Shown: positions 9,714 to 21,345 of the stretch, piece after piece
Layout of the letters: each line of letters begins with the position of its first letter
Numbering within the stretch: the stretch's first letter is position 1
Position numbers and translations under genes: made by a program
NCBI GenBank assembly: GCA_014904985.1
Contig: MU129051.1
Coordinates: 1 to 39,613, forward strand
Length of the DNA: 39,613 nt
From: Hydnum rufescens UP504
Taxonomy: Eukaryota > Basidiomycota > Agaricomycetes > Cantharellales > Hydnaceae
Direction of reading: 5' to 3'
Notes under the pieces: model-generated
What the model saw: the letters and a program-made list of their open reading frames with translations, nothing else
Database searches by the model: none
Told to the model about the DNA's origin: nothing

Positions 9714-10045
9714 TTTGAACTGTGAAGGCATGCATTCAGCCTGCCTGTGCTGTGCGTGTTCTCAACGTTCCTGCCGCATCCTGGACTGTATCCCTCTGTG
9801 GGTTCATTTAGTATTTTTTCCCTGTATCGATTGATTTATTTTCTCTTCTGAATTTAGCCTCCATTTTGTGCAAATTGCTGCACCCTTGCCAGTTTTGGAC
9901 GAAGTGCACATCACAAGCTTGCCTTTGATTGTGTGCTGTTGTCCTATTTGCTGCATACTGTTGAACTGTGAAGGCATACATCCAGCCTGCCTGTGTTGTG
10001 CGTGTTCTTGACGTTCCAGCTGCATCCTGAGTTTGTCCCTTGGTG
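9714..10045. repeat. Imperfect direct repeat upstream of KDZ copy 1
   Basis: A stretch of about 85 bp beginning TTGAACTGTGAAGGCAT is present at 9,715-9,800 and again at 9,961-10,045 (period about 245 bp), with scattered substitutions. The rest of 9,500-10,245 holds no convincing gene. The repeat may be part of the 5' region of the KDZ element. Confidence 0.7.
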
Positions 10046-10244
10046 AGTATATTTAGTATATTTTGTTGTTTCTTGCGATTAATTGTCTTGTCTCTTATGC
10101 CCAACATGTACAGATTACGATGAGCGTTTGTGAGGTCGTGCAGCATGACCTCTGCCGTATACCCACTGGTTCGATTAGAATATTCGTCATAAACTACATG
10201 TACCTCCGCGAACACTCAATCTTCTCGCACTTGGGGCCTACGGA

Positions 10245-13200
10245 ATGAACAACACAACAAAATGTTTACTTCGCCAGGGGGTGGCTCGTGTTCCCACTCC
10301 TCCTCTCACCACTTCCTCAGCACCTTCCTCATGGTCCCCAAGCAGTTCTCATCTTAACCCCTCAATTCGAACAAAAAGATGCAATCGCTCCAAATTCCCA
10401 ACTGCCGAAGTTGTCAGTGCGGGTCTGAGTGGTGTGATAATGACTGAGTCGAGCCGGATTGGAGGATATCCTTCTGGTCCCATTGTTCGGTCGACCTTCA
10501 TTGAATCACGCCCATTGGATATCGACTTTGAGCCCGAGCTTGTGCCTGAGGTTCATATACATCTCGACCAGGATAAACGTTCTCGTCATGCCCGACAGAA
10601 GCATGCCCAAGCCCGGCACTGGGGAGATGAGGTGCTACTGTCTTTGATTCGGCCCTATATGAGCTTTCAACGGGGGCGAGATGCGGGGGACAAGGTGGAC
10701 CCAGCACCATCACTATGCACCTGCAATGAAAAGCATCATGTACTGAGGGTTGTGTGTGTCCACATGGAGTACCTGGAGCATGTTCAACTCATCATCTGCA
10801 AATGCAATCCTGCTGCAGCCCAGCTCGTACATCGAGGATTGTTCCCCTGCACACCTTTGTCTCCAACATTGGCTGTCAACATGGATGTCCTAGAGTTTGC
10901 ATCAGAACTCTTTGTTCGCATGGGTCCCAATGAGCGGGCATGGGTGGCCACCATGATGAAGTATCTCAAGGCTCATGGCCATGAATTCACCACTGCGGAC
11001 TCACTTCGTCAGCGATTTGCTAATGCTTTGTCACACTATCAAGTCCTTGTCCATCTCGTCAATGCGGAGATGGCGAAAATCATAGATTCCTTTCGTGACC
11101 CCTCGCTGGTGCCCTCAGTGTCATCAACTTCCTTGACATCACTGCCCTCTGGGGCCCCAACATCCCTTGGGTCCTCAGGGCCTTCAGTGCCTCAATTTCT
11201 TCTCTACCTTCTGTGGCCCTGACATCAGCAGGACCCCCGATGTACCCAGTGCTAGATGAAATGACACCAATACCTTTTCAAAACTACACTAATGTGCACA
11301 ATTCTGCGGGGCATGTGCAAGATGGGCCAAGCATTTATTTGCAATCCCGGTGTCCCCTTTGTTTTGGGGGAAGTCACACCAGCAGACTAGGTGTCAGCAC
11401 CATAGCATGTATTGATGCCAACTTCCAAATCAAATGCAATCATGACAAAGATCGGTGGAAGGGCTTCGAAGGCGAAACCAGAGCTAGAGACCCTGAGATC
11501 TTTTTGCCAAGAACGGTGGAGCTATCCCAAGTAGAGCTCGATATGATGGAAGCCCGTGTTAATGAGCTCCGACCAACAACGAAAACCCGTGTCAACTCAG
11601 GGCGAAAACGAAAAGCAACTGAGATGATGGAGGATGACTGAGCTGTCCCAGGTGAAGATGATGCAGTGGAACCTGGGATGAATGTTCCAAACTCGGTTCT
11701 CAATACGTGTGGCAACTCTTTCATTGCAGCGGATGGCAATCACATTAAAGCTTCTACCCAGCGGTTTGATGATACTGGGCTCATGGCCTTACTGTGTCGC
11801 CATGACATTGCCCTTTACATTGCCAACATGTGCACAGCTGGCGAGAAACAATTTTATGCATTTGCCCTCATCACGGCTCTTTTCAAGGAGTTGCCGGAAT
11901 GGTGGACTGTGGGGATATTGTATGACATTGTGTGTCAAATCCATCGAAGTCTCCTAAAATGGAACTTTATGCCTGAATGGCATAGTTGCATCATCTTTGG
12001 TGTCTTGGTCTTCCATGCGTATGGCCACCAATGGATGTGCCAGCTATGGTATCATCCTTGGAAGTCAGAGATCTGGGGCCTTTCTGATGGTGAAGGCTGT
12101 GAGAGGTTTTGGAGTGAACTCCGAAGACTTATTCCCTCTCTAAGGGTTACGGGCTATCACTGACGACTCTTTATCATTGACCTCCAGGTGGAGCACATTG
12201 ATGAACTGAAGCAGCAGGGCCTGGCGAAATGGCTGCATGATCGCACTTTATCTGCTCACAAGTGGGAAGGAGAGGCGATGGCAAGGCTTGGTGGGCAGTC
12301 TATCTTGTACCTCCTGGATCAGTTCAAGTCACAACGAGCTTTCCAAAGCAAACCAATGCCCCTCCAGTCGAAAACCAAAGGAGCTCGTGCAATTGAGCAC
12401 ATCTTGTCCATGACACAGACTGCGCAATCCTGCAGATCCATCTCAAGGAAATGGTGGATGAGCTGGGAGAGCTTGCAACTGATAGCAGCACTGTGGTGGT
12501 GGAGGATGAGCTACAGGCAAAGATTGAGGCTATGCGGTCAAGTATAAAGCGCATCGAGAGTAACATCAAGAAAAAGATGGAGGAACTGCATCTCTCTGAT
12601 CAGATGTCCCATAAAGAGTTGGATTGCCTTAAGACCAATAAATGGGTGAACCTACAGCTCAATATACGCGTTGTTTGAGATCAAATTCTGATAAAACTGT
12701 GAGTGCGGAAGTTTGAACTTGCGGGATTGGATCGTGCAGATACTGCTGCGAGCTTGACCACCGAATGAAGGAGCATGTTGAAAAGGCAATGAAGAGCCAG
12801 GTCTCTGGAGTACAAGGGGCTCTAAAGCGATATGAGGAGATCCGAAGGGAGATGATGAAGCTTCGGGGGAAGGGGAGTGTTGCAGCGGATGCTTATATCC
12901 CCCAGAGATATCCTCATCTGTCTACAAGCTAGATGTAGATGAAGATATCTGGCAAGTACCTCATCATGAGGATCTTGCAAACTTTCCTGATGGAGAGGTA
13001 CCTGCATGGCTTAGAGATAAGGGGGTACGGGATGGGATACGAGCTGCCCAAGAGATTCTAAATTGCCACCAGGAGCTGGAGCGTTGCAAGGCTGAATTCT
13101 CTAACTTACATACATGGTTTATGACCAATGTTCTGCCACATGGCATGCATATACTCTTTCTTGTGGTATGTAATCTACATTTGGCTGTCATGATAGGGGT

Positions 13201-13572
13201 TGACTGAATTAGCCTCATTCTGCTAGATGCAGAGGTGAAGTTCTTTGCATTACTAGAGTTGCATCACCTGCATGATTTGGTAGAGGCTTGGCAGAGGCAT
13301 TCATCAGCAATGCTTGGGAGTGATGGCCAGATTGGCTGGATGAATCTTCCTGAGTGGCCTCCTCCCCTTTGTTATGGTAGGATTCAGATACTGTGTGGGC
13401 TGTGTCCCCTGTGGCAAACTCACTGACAGGTGAGGCTGTGGATGGGGTCTCAGATGCTGCAAGCTCGGATGATGATGAAAATGGGGAATTAGAAGATGCA
13501 CCTGTGCTGCAAGACATTGCATTCTTAGCTGCTCTTGATGCTCTTGAGGAGTTAGTTGGGGATGATGCATGA
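10245..13572 (+). pseudogene. KDZ transposase with CxC1-like cysteine cluster, copy 1 (decayed)
   Basis: KDZ (Kyakuja-Dileera-Zisupton) proteins are DDE-like transposases of eukaryotic DNA transposons. The N-terminal exon (10,245-11,222) has CTCNEKHH, CKCN and GLFPCTPLSPTLAVN, a CxC1-like cluster. The core follows from 11,213: FIAADGNHIKA, RHDIALYIANMCTAGE, GILYDIVCQIHRS, FHAYGHQWMCQLWYHP and LSDGEGCERFWSEL, with candidate catalytic D, D and E. A coiled-coil region (12,450-12,675), a DEDIWQ...FPDGEVPAWL segment and an acidic tail end at TGA 13,570-13,572. A 61-nt intron is likely at 13,166-13,226. In-frame TGA codons at 11,639, 12,161, 12,676 and 12,700 all fit former CGA. A 1-nt frameshift lies near 12,430 and another before 12,780. 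The start codon is uncertain. Confidence 0.85.
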
Positions 13573-13730
13573 ATTGTTCTATTTGAATGTAATATCTTGT
13601 ATTTTGTAAACTATGGTTGGTTTAACTTGGAAAAAAATAGAGATCTGAGTTCCATGTGTCCTACTGTGGATTTGGGACAAGTTCACACATTTGGGCCCCA
13701 TTGGTGCAGGCAGTTTGAATGTATCCACTT

Positions 13731-13797
13731 GGGTCCCATTTGGGCCCCACTTGGGCCCCACTTGGGCCCCACTTGGGCCCCATTTTGGGCCCCATTG
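13731..13797. repeat. ACTTGGGCCCC tandem repeat
   Basis: Five to six copies of an 11-bp unit containing TTGGGCCCC, just 3' of KDZ copy 1. A related GGGCCC word recurs at 13,692 and 13,827. Confidence 0.85.
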
Positions 13798-13849
13798 CAT
13801 TGATACTGCTCTGTAACTTTGGATTTGGGCCCTAGTGGGGCCCCAGTAT

Positions 13850-13935
13850 TGTAGGACCTACTTAGGTACCAATTCATGGCACAGATTTGGTACCTAACAT
13901 AGGTAGTCAATGTGGTTGACCAGCCTGCAACTGCA
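13850..13935. repeat. Third copy of the GGTACC-type terminal repeat
   Basis: TACTTAGGTACCAATTC and TTTGGTACCTAACATAGG are followed by TTGACCAGCCTGCAACT. It has the same arrangement and orientation as 6,896-6,975. It may be the right end of an element containing KDZ copy 1, with the left end at 6,896 or 2,316, or a solo miniature element. Confidence 0.55.
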
Positions 13936-14439
13936 CCATTCCAAACATCACACAGACTTTGGTGCAGAAAAGTACACAGACATCCAAAAATACATATAAA
14001 GAATCGAAATTTGTAGTTTTAGGTAGCTTTTAGATAAGACTCCCCTCAAAATAAAGTAGTTACAGACGAGAAATTCAAGTGGCCAAGTAACTGAAAGGTG
14101 TACTCAGAGCAACAATGAGAATTTGTAGATAGTTGTAGGACCCTCAGTGTAGGTGTTGCTAGATGTCTAAGCCCTGAATCATACAATAATAGGTTCAAGC
14201 CCATAAAAAGTTTAAAATCAGAAATAGCTTCTAAGTTTCAATTCGACAATCGTGATACAAGTAGTCCAGCTAGAGTCAGAAACATTACATCATATCAGAG
14301 TCATCCATACCATTTCTATACCTAGTAAGCCAATCAACCCATTGAGACTAACCTGAGCCCCTCCCATACCTTTTCATTCCCAATCCCTATAACCTTAACC
14401 AACATCTGGTGGTGTTAGTAATTTCTGCAGAGCGATAAA
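13936..14439. other. Gene-free interval
   Basis: AT-rich, few CpG, no open frame of note. The only structure noticed is the tRNA-like segment at 14,135-14,213, listed separately. Confidence 0.6.
14135..14213 (+). repeat. Possible tRNA-derived (SINE-like) segment
   Basis: An exact B-box match, GGTTCAAGCCC, lies at 14,202-14,212. About 60 bp upstream is a weak A-box-like CCTCAGTGTAGG. No cloverleaf could be confirmed and no tail or target duplication was found. It may be chance. Confidence 0.2.
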
Positions 14440-14506
14440 GCATCTTCTACAGCGTGTCCTTCAGTGAGTTTGTGGTTGGGGGTGTATGTGGGTTCTGGTT
14501 CAGGAT

Positions 14507-14621
14507 CTAGAGAAATTTAAAATGAAACATTAGCGGAACAGTAATGCAGTGCAAAAAGAGCAGCTTATGCTGCTCTTTTTGCACCACAAGAATAAAAAAT
14601 AAAAATAAAAATAAAACTTAC
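14507..14621 (-). repeat. Intron-like hairpin module 2-L4
   Basis: Donor GTAAGT, acceptor TCTAG followed by an ATCCTG exon, AAAAGAGCAGC hairpin at about 14,549-14,584. The exon-side hairpin ACCCCACACC.../...GTGCAGGGT lies at about 14,629-14,662. Confidence 0.7.
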
Positions 14622-14805
14622 CTTGCAGTACCCCACACCTGCTGCAGTGGGTGCAGGGTACTGGGGTCCTGTACTCCAGCTCGTATGGTGGGGTGTATGG
14701 GTCCTCCCTGCAGTTTTTGTTTGTGGGGAGTTGTTCACAGGTTTCGTTTGTGGGTTTCATTCTCTGGGTTTGTGGTTGGGCATTTGTGCAGGTCCTGGCT
14801 AGGAT

Positions 14806-14911
14806 CTAGAGAAATAATATAGGTTAGTTGAAAATGAATGCAATGCAAGAAGAGCAGTGTATGCTGCTCTTTTTGCACCACAAGAATAAGAAATAAAAAA
14901 ATAAAACTTAC
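14806..14911 (-). repeat. Intron-like hairpin module 2-L3
   Basis: Donor GTAAGT, branch CTAAC, acceptor TCTAG. Internal hairpin about 14,847-14,881 with one mismatch. The exon-side hairpin (about 14,919-14,950) pairs ACCCCACACCTGCTGC with GCAGCAGGTGTGGGT. Confidence 0.7.
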
Positions 14912-15078
14912 TTTGTAGTACCCCACACCTGCTGCAGCAGGTGTGGGTACTGGGGCCATACTCCAGCTCATGTGTATGGCAGTTTGGATGGGTCCCCCCA
15001 GGTCCCATCATTCGGGCATCAATAGGCAGGGCTACTGGGGGTTTTGTGTCAGTATTCGTTGGTGCGCGAAGTGAAGAC

Positions 15079-15188
15079 CTACCATAGAATAAAAGGTTGT
15101 AAATTAGTTAAGAATTAAATGCCACACAAAAAGAGCAGCTTTTGCTGCTCTTTTTGTGCAGCTGTAGGCTACTGGGGTAGGGACTCAC
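15079..15188 (-). repeat. Intron-like hairpin module 2-L2
   Basis: Donor GTGAGT, acceptor GGTAG, internal hairpin about 15,122-15,162. The exon-side hairpin (about 15,198-15,230) pairs ACCACACACCTGC with GCGGGTGTGTGGT. Confidence 0.7.
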
Positions 15189-15427
15189 CTTATATAGGAC
15201 CACACACCTGCCATAGCGGGTGTGTGGTTCCTGGGGCCCTTATTTAGTGCAGTCACCTCCTCGTTTGGCATGTTGCCATGTGTCATGTCATTTGGTGCAT
15301 TGTCATGTGTCACATCACTTGGCGCATTGCTGTTTGTTGGGTTGCCATGTCACATTGCTGTGTTGTGTTGCCATGTGGGCCCTCATCATTTCGTGGGTTT
15401 TCATTGTGCCTTGGACCAGGCCTCAAT

Positions 15428-15539
15428 CTAGAAATAATAAATGATAAATGATGCATTAGTATAAAATTTCAAAGCAGCATAAAAGAGCAGCTTTCACTGC
15501 TCTTTTTGCACCATTGTATCCACTAGCAAAAAAACTCAC
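15428..15539 (-). repeat. Intron-like hairpin module 2-L1
   Basis: Donor GTGAGT, acceptor TTTCTAG, branch-like CTAAT. Internal hairpin about 15,477-15,512 with two weakened pairs. The exon-side hairpin (about 15,544-15,574) is partly eroded. Confidence 0.65.
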
Positions 15540-15635
15540 CTTGTGACCACACCTGCAGAGGGGGGTGTGTGGTCATTTGGTTGCCTTTCCAGGCAGTTGC
15601 CTGTTGTGGTTTGCAGAGATTCGAAGGAAGATGGA

Positions 15636-16285
15636 AACTCAACACTGGCAATTGCCAGTACCCAAAAAGTGCCCAAGTGCTGGTGCTACAAGCACAATCC
15701 ATAGTAATAGCAGGTATATAGACATGGAATAAATCAATATTCAGTAAATATTTTCCCAAAAAATGATAAAGACAGCAATAGTAAGTCAGAGCTCAATAAG
15801 GCATGATATCCCTAATTGCAAAGTGGATTGGGCCATTTCTATGGGTCAGAATTGGCCCAAATTTAAATATGTTCATGGTATATATGCACCCTGCATAGGC
15901 AACTAATTATACTGGACATTCCTGCCATTTTTCAATTTTTCATGCCTTCAATTCCCTAAATAGGAAATTGAAGGTGTGAAAAATTGAAAAATGGCAGGAA
16001 CATCCAGTATAATTAGTTTCCTATGCAGGGTGCATATATACCATGAACATATTTAAATTTGGGCCAATTCTGACCCATAGAAATGGCCCAATCCACTTTG
16101 CAATTAGGGATATCATGCCTTATTGAGCTCTGACTTACTATCACTGTCTTTGTCATTTTTTTGGGAAAATATTTACTGAATATTGATTTATTCCATGTCT
16201 ATATACCTGCTATTACTATGGATTGTGCTTGTAGCACCAGCACTTGGGTGCTTTATGGGTACCAGCAATTGCCAGCATTGAGTTG
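15636..16285. repeat. Inverted-repeat core of element 2
   Basis: Arms of about 320 bp meet at about 15,960 (AATTCCCTA facing TAGGAAATT). The core shows the same order of motifs as element 1: GGCAATTGCC, AAGTGCTGG, an AATATT-rich stretch, and TATATATGC/GCATATATA symmetrically placed. Its CpG sites are mostly TpG or CpA, so the copy is older or more decayed than core 1. Confidence 0.8.
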
Positions 16286-16359
16286 AGTCAACTGCACACA
16301 ATGAACAGATGCCCAGAATGATGACTGCATACCTGCCACTGTGGGTGTGTGGTCAAAAG

Positions 16360-16470
16360 GTGAGTTTTCTTTAATCCTAGTAGATACAATGGCGCAAAAA
16401 GAGCAGTGAATGCTGCTCTTTTTGTGTTGCTTTGAATATCATTACTAACATCATTACTTTATTATTTTAG
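16360..16470 (+). repeat. Intron-like hairpin module 2-R1
   Basis: Donor GTGAGT, branch TTACTAAC, acceptor ATTTTAG. Internal hairpin about 16,393-16,430. The upstream exon-side hairpin (about 16,330-16,352) is degraded on its left arm. Length 111 nt. Confidence 0.7.
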
Positions 16471-16486
16471 ATCATGGCCTGCTCTG

Positions 16487-16760
16487 GGAAGGCTGGTCAG
16501 CCATATAGCCTTAGCTCAAAAGGAGTACCATTTTGATGTTTTGTCTGGGCCTGAGAGGCTTAAATTGGGGTTGATGTCAAATGATGATCAAAAACTGAAT
16601 TTTGACCTCATATTGATGGTTTTGACATCAAATTTGACATCAACCATTAGGGTCTTTCACAATAGCAAAAACAAATGTCAAAATGGTACCAAAAACTACT
16701 CAAAACAAATACAGTTGGTCCCCAAACCAGTGTTTTGAGGTTCGTTTTGAGCTCTATTGT
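16487..16760. repeat. GGTCAGCC-type repeat flanking element 2, with internal inverted repeat
   Basis: Starts GGTCAGCCATATAG, then CTCAAAAGGAGTACCATTTT. The TTGATGTCAAATGATGATCA stretch is matched in inverse by TTGACATCAA at about 16,637. Related sequence precedes element 3 (31,911-32,025) and follows it (35,417-35,530). Confidence 0.55.
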
Positions 16761-16857
16761 GAAACACCCTATTGTCAATGGCCTCAACTTCAAGGACTTG
16801 ACAATATTTAGCTCAAGACAAGGGCTATATGCATTAATGAATAATAATTCTAGTACA

Positions 16858-19800
16858 TTAATCTTCACTATCTATGAGGGTGCTATCTATGAGTGCAATA
16901 AAACCAAGGTCCTCTACTTCACAATCCTCCTCTAGTTCTCCATCATCATCATCATCAGATGATACCACACTACTCAACCCATCATCCTTATGCCCCTTGA
17001 TGATATGCCCAAAACTCGACTGAGATGGTGATGTTCTAGAGGTATTGGAGGGTGGATATCATCCCAGCATGGGGTAGTTGACATAGAATTAATGAGAGAA
17101 AGATCTTTTCTCCAAGTCACCAACCAGTCATACAGTTGATGCAGTCAAACAAGGGCAAAGAATGAGACATCATCATTTTGTGTGAAGTTGACCAGTCTCT
17201 CCACTGCAGTATACTCTTTAGAGAACCACATCCAAATATTACTGTGCTCCACCTTGCACTGTTCCAACTCCTCTTTACAGTTGATGATCTCCTGCACAGT
17301 ACATATCCCTTGCTTGATCGAAGCATCTGCCAACCATGGAGGAAGGACACCATCAGGGAAGTCAGCAACATCACCCCTTGTATCTTCCCATATATCCTGA
17401 TCAACATCCAGTCTGTACAACCCTTCCTTCAAAAGCATTGGTGGAATATAAGCATCCCTTGAGATACTTTTTGATCTCCTTCTATATTCAACCATTTCCA
17501 CCAATGTCACATTGTACTTCTTCATAGTGCCTTCAATCCCAGAGGAGCAGTGCTTCACAGCCTTTTCTACATGTGCCTTCATCTTCTGGTCCAGTATGCG
17601 AATGGAATGGGTGCAATCCAGAGTTGCAAGCTCAAATTTTTGCTCCCTTAACTTTCAGAGGAGTTGTTCCCTAAGAACACAAAGGTTGAGCTGAAGAGTA
17701 ATCCATTTATCCTTCTTCAGCTTTGACAACTTCTGGGCAGCAACCCAATCCCAGAGTTTCAGCTCCTCAACCTTCTTTTGTATGTTGTTTTCAAGGTGCA
17801 CTACTGAGGCCTTGGTTGATTTAACCTTTTCCTGCCATTCCATAAGCACAGCTTCACTCACACTGTCCTCTCCAACCATGTCATTGCCCTCCTTTATTAA
17901 GTCTTGCAAGTTCTCCCACTGGGCATCTAATGTGGACTGTAGTGAAAGGATATGATCAATGGCATGGGCACCCTGGGTCTGGGACTGCCAGGATAATTGC
18001 TGACTGTGATAAAGCCACTGCTCCTTGAATTGTTGGAGGAGATACTCAATAGACTGAAGACCAAGTTTCTCCTGGGCTTCATCCAAACAACATTGGGCAC
18101 GATCAGTGCGATCCCTCAGCCACTTTCCAAAACCCTCTCATTTCCCTTCATCAATGTGTTCCACTTGTAAGTCCAGAAGGAATAGTCAACAGTGATAGCC
18201 TGTCACCTGAAGCCCAGGAATAAGTCGCCATAACTCACTCCAAAACCACTCACACCCTTCTCCATCTGAAAGACCCCAGATCTCATTCTTTCGAGGGTGG
18301 TACCATAGTTGACAGGTCCACTGGTGCCCATATGCATGGAAAATTGATACACCCCACTCCAAATGCCCTGACCACTCTGGCAGAAAGTCCCATTTCTTGA
18401 GCGATTGGTCTATTTGGCAGCCAATATCATATAAGGCACCAATTCTCCAACAATGGGGCAGATGCTTGATAAGGACATCAAGAAGGGCAAACACATAAAA
18501 TTGTTTCTCCCCAGCAGTCCACATGTTGGCCAGAAATATGGGAATATCATGTTGGCAGAGCATGGCAAGGATGCCAGTGTCACTGAAGTATTGAGTCAAT
18601 GCCTTTATTCAATCTCCATCAGCAGCAATGAAAGATTCACCACAGGCACGGTATGTAGAATTCAGCATGTTTAGATTCCTTTTGACTTTATCTCCTTCCT
18701 CTGCTTGCAGATCTTCTCTTTCCACTGCCTCATGGGCTTTGCACTTCTGTCCAGCTCTTGGTTCTTGTCAGGGCCACGCTGCGATGAGGGCACCAAACAA
18801 ATGTAAACACAAATAATTCTGGCTAAGTCCAGTGTAAGTCTGGCTAAGTCCGCAAGAATCTGGGCAAGAATGAGATAAGGAGGTTAGGGATGTCGGAGGA
18901 GCGGTCCAGCAGCCTGGAAGGGACTAGGCGGAAATGAGCACAGTGGTCCTTAAGCTCATGGAGTCGACTGGATAATACTCGGAGCTGTAGTCCGGAGTAA
19001 CAGCAGAAATCCTGAGATTATGTAATATGAATACAGAATACATGAAGGCTGACCTGTAGTCTGGAGTAACAGCGGAAATCCTGAGAGACCAAAGCTGGGG
19101 TCTCTGAACTTCACTCTCGGACTACTTATACATGATGACTATACTACGGGGGAGTGATCGCTAAACTGTGGGTGGTTACAAGGGGGACAGGAACAGGAAC
19201 AGGAACTCGGCCAGGGGACAAACCAGAAGCAATGGGAAATGAAAGGGAAATGAAACCAAGATAGGGTTGGATCGGAGTCAAACTGGAATCAAGCCGGAAG
19301 CAAAGTGGACTTGGGCGAAGGAACTAAGTGGAGAACTGGACTGGAGGTGGGTGGACAAGGACTGGAGTGATCCGGAGTGGACTGGAGTGGACTGGAGTGG
19401 ACCAGAGTGGACCGGGGTGGACCGGAGTACGGGACAAACCCTGACAGTTCTCCTCTTCCAGGTTGGATACCTCAGACTTTTTGCTCCCATGCCTCTAAGG
19501 CCTCCTGTGACAGCTCAATTGTCCTTGGTGATGTAATGTGTGGGTCCTGGGTTCCAGTCTCTCCTTGATACCCCACACATCTGTCCAAGTCTCACTGTCT
19601 TTTCAGCTGGATGTTTGCATCAATGCAGACAATGGAATCAACCATTAGGCCTCCAATCTCAGCATTGTTACTGCCAAAGCACAGTGGACACTGAGATTGT
19701 AGGTAAATGCTAGGACAATCATGAATGGTGACAGTGTCGACTGTACCCTGTGCATTTGATAGTGCTCATTAACCAGGGTCTTCACATCAAGCTGGGATGC

Positions 19801-20670
19801 AGACATTGATATTGGGGAGTGGGGAGAGACATGAGATTGCCCTCATGAATGATCTACCAACTTCTCAACCTCTGCATCAACAAGCTCAACAAGCTGCTGA
19901 TAGTGGGCCAGGACATTTGCAAAACAGTGGCAAAATGAATCCCCCATAGCAAAACAATAACCATGGGTCTTCAAGTACTTGGTAAGAGTTGCCACCCAGC
20001 CTCTTTCATTGGGAGCAATGTGACAGAAAAGCTCTGAGATGAATTCCAGCATATCAAGACTTACAGCCAATGTAGGCCAAACTGGGGTGCATGGGAAGAA
20101 ACCGCATTGGACTAGCTGGACAGGGGCAGATCTGCATTCACAGACATCCAACACAACATCCTCAATCCATTCCATATGAATGGAGGTCACCTCCAAAGTA
20201 TGGTGCCTGCTGCTGCACTTGCAAATGAACTGGCCAGACTCATCCAATGAAGAAGAATGGTGCTGCTCCCTCCAAAACTTCATGTAAGGATGAATAAGAG
20301 ATGGGAGTACAGTATTGTTCCACTGATGTGCCTGGGCATGTTTGCGACAGGCATGGCATGAGCGTTTATCATCAATGACACTGGCAGTATTGGTCGAGAG
20401 AGGGGTAATGTAGTACTGAACACTGAGCTGTTCTTGGCTGATGGAATCCTGAAGAGCTGTGTCGATGCCATCAATGCCTAGGACAGCATTTGGAAGTACA
20501 TTGCTCGAAATGGTTGGGTTTGCATCTGGATGGGCTTGTTTTTGAGAATCGGAGGCCTTCATCCTTGATTGATGAGCCTCAAAAGCACAAATGGTCCCAG
20601 CTTTCATGCAACCATGGGCAGACATGTGGGACTCCTTCTTTTTTACAGTCCTTATGGCACTGCAAATCAT
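16858..20670 (-). pseudogene. KDZ transposase with CxC1-like cysteine cluster, copy 2 (decayed, split by a solo LTR)
   Basis: The same family and domain order as the copy at 10,245. The CxC1-like part (20,670-19,843) has FICKCSSRHH, DVCECR and CGFFPCTPVWPTLAVS. Then come SIYLQSQCPLCF (about 19,700), a break by an LTR insertion, and FIAADGD (about 18,630). Next are RHDIP-like QHDIPIFLANMWTAGE, GALYDIGCQIDQS, FHAYGHQWTCQLWYHP and LSDGEGCEWFWSEL. A coiled coil (18,086-17,655), DVDQDIWED...FPDGVLPPWL and an acidic tail ending at TAA (16,858-16,860) complete it. In-frame TGA codons at 18,609, 18,186, 17,655 and 17,145 fit former CGA. The locus is nearly CpG-free apart from the LTR. It cannot make a full transposase. 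Confidence 0.85.
18766..19446. mobile_element. Solo LTR of a retrotransposon inserted in KDZ copy 2
   Basis: The 681-bp segment begins TGTCAGGG and ends CCCTGACA, the TG...CA termini of LTRs. It is bounded on both sides by GTTCT (18,761-18,765 and 19,447-19,451), a 5-bp target duplication typical of integrase insertion. No gag or pol lies inside. It has an internal GTAGTCYGGAGTAACAGC repeat (about 18,991 and 19,054) and a GGAGTGGACT tandem near 19,370-19,420. It is rich in CpG, unlike the transposase around it. Confidence 0.85.
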
Positions 20671-20693
20671 TCTGGAAACACTACAAGGGAGGG

Positions 20694-21345
20694 TTAGCTA
20701 TTGAGAAGATATTACAGCAGAACACTGAACACTTCAACTTACATTAAGAATTGATGTGAGGTATCAAAATAAAAGGGCTGGTTCACCAAATTTGTTGATG
20801 AGTAGGGATTGTATGGGCACAGTATTTGAGGGAGATGGCAAGTGAGCACTTAGAGAAACCACAGTGATTCACTTGACCAAGGGAGTAAGCAGACTTGAAG
20901 ATGTTGGAGAAACAGACACTGCAACAATGTGACAATGCAGTGTTCAACCAAAGATGCGCAGTTGAGGAATTTGGGGGTGGACACCACAGACTGGTCACAG
21001 TCTGCAAAAGAAAGGAGGTTAGCTATTGAGAAGATATTACAGTGGAACACTGAACACTTCAACTTACATTGAGAATTGATGTGAGGTATCAAAATAAAAG
21101 GGCTGGTTCACCAAATTTGTTGATGAGCAAGGATTGTATGCATGCAGTATTTGAGGGAGATGACAAGTGAGCACTTAGAGAAACCACAGTGATTCACTCA
21201 ACCAAGGGAGTGAGCAGACTTGAGGACATTGGAGAAATGGACACCATGACAATGCAACAATGCAGCATTCAACCAAAGATGTGTAGTTGAGGAATTTGGG
21301 AGTGGACACCACAGACTGGCCACAGTGATTCACTCTGCAAAAGAA
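20694..21345. repeat. Two tandem copies of a 325-bp unit upstream of KDZ copy 2
   Basis: TTAGCTATTGAGAAGATATT begins at 20,694 and again at 21,019. The two copies stay alignable through GGTGGACACCACAGACTGG. The second copy ends in a partial third. Confidence 0.85.

Larger units (their letters stand above)
14440..16486. mobile_element. Palindromic element 2: core with four left and one right intron-like modules
   Basis: Core centre at about 15,960. Left-arm modules (minus strand) at 14,507, 14,806, 15,079 and 15,428, and one right-arm module (plus) at 16,360. The left arm is homologous to the left arm of element 3 and, inverted, to the right arm of element 1. It lacks the terminal microsatellite and appears truncated at about 14,440. 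The right arm stops directly after its first module, where a GGTCAGCC repeat begins. Confidence 0.6.
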
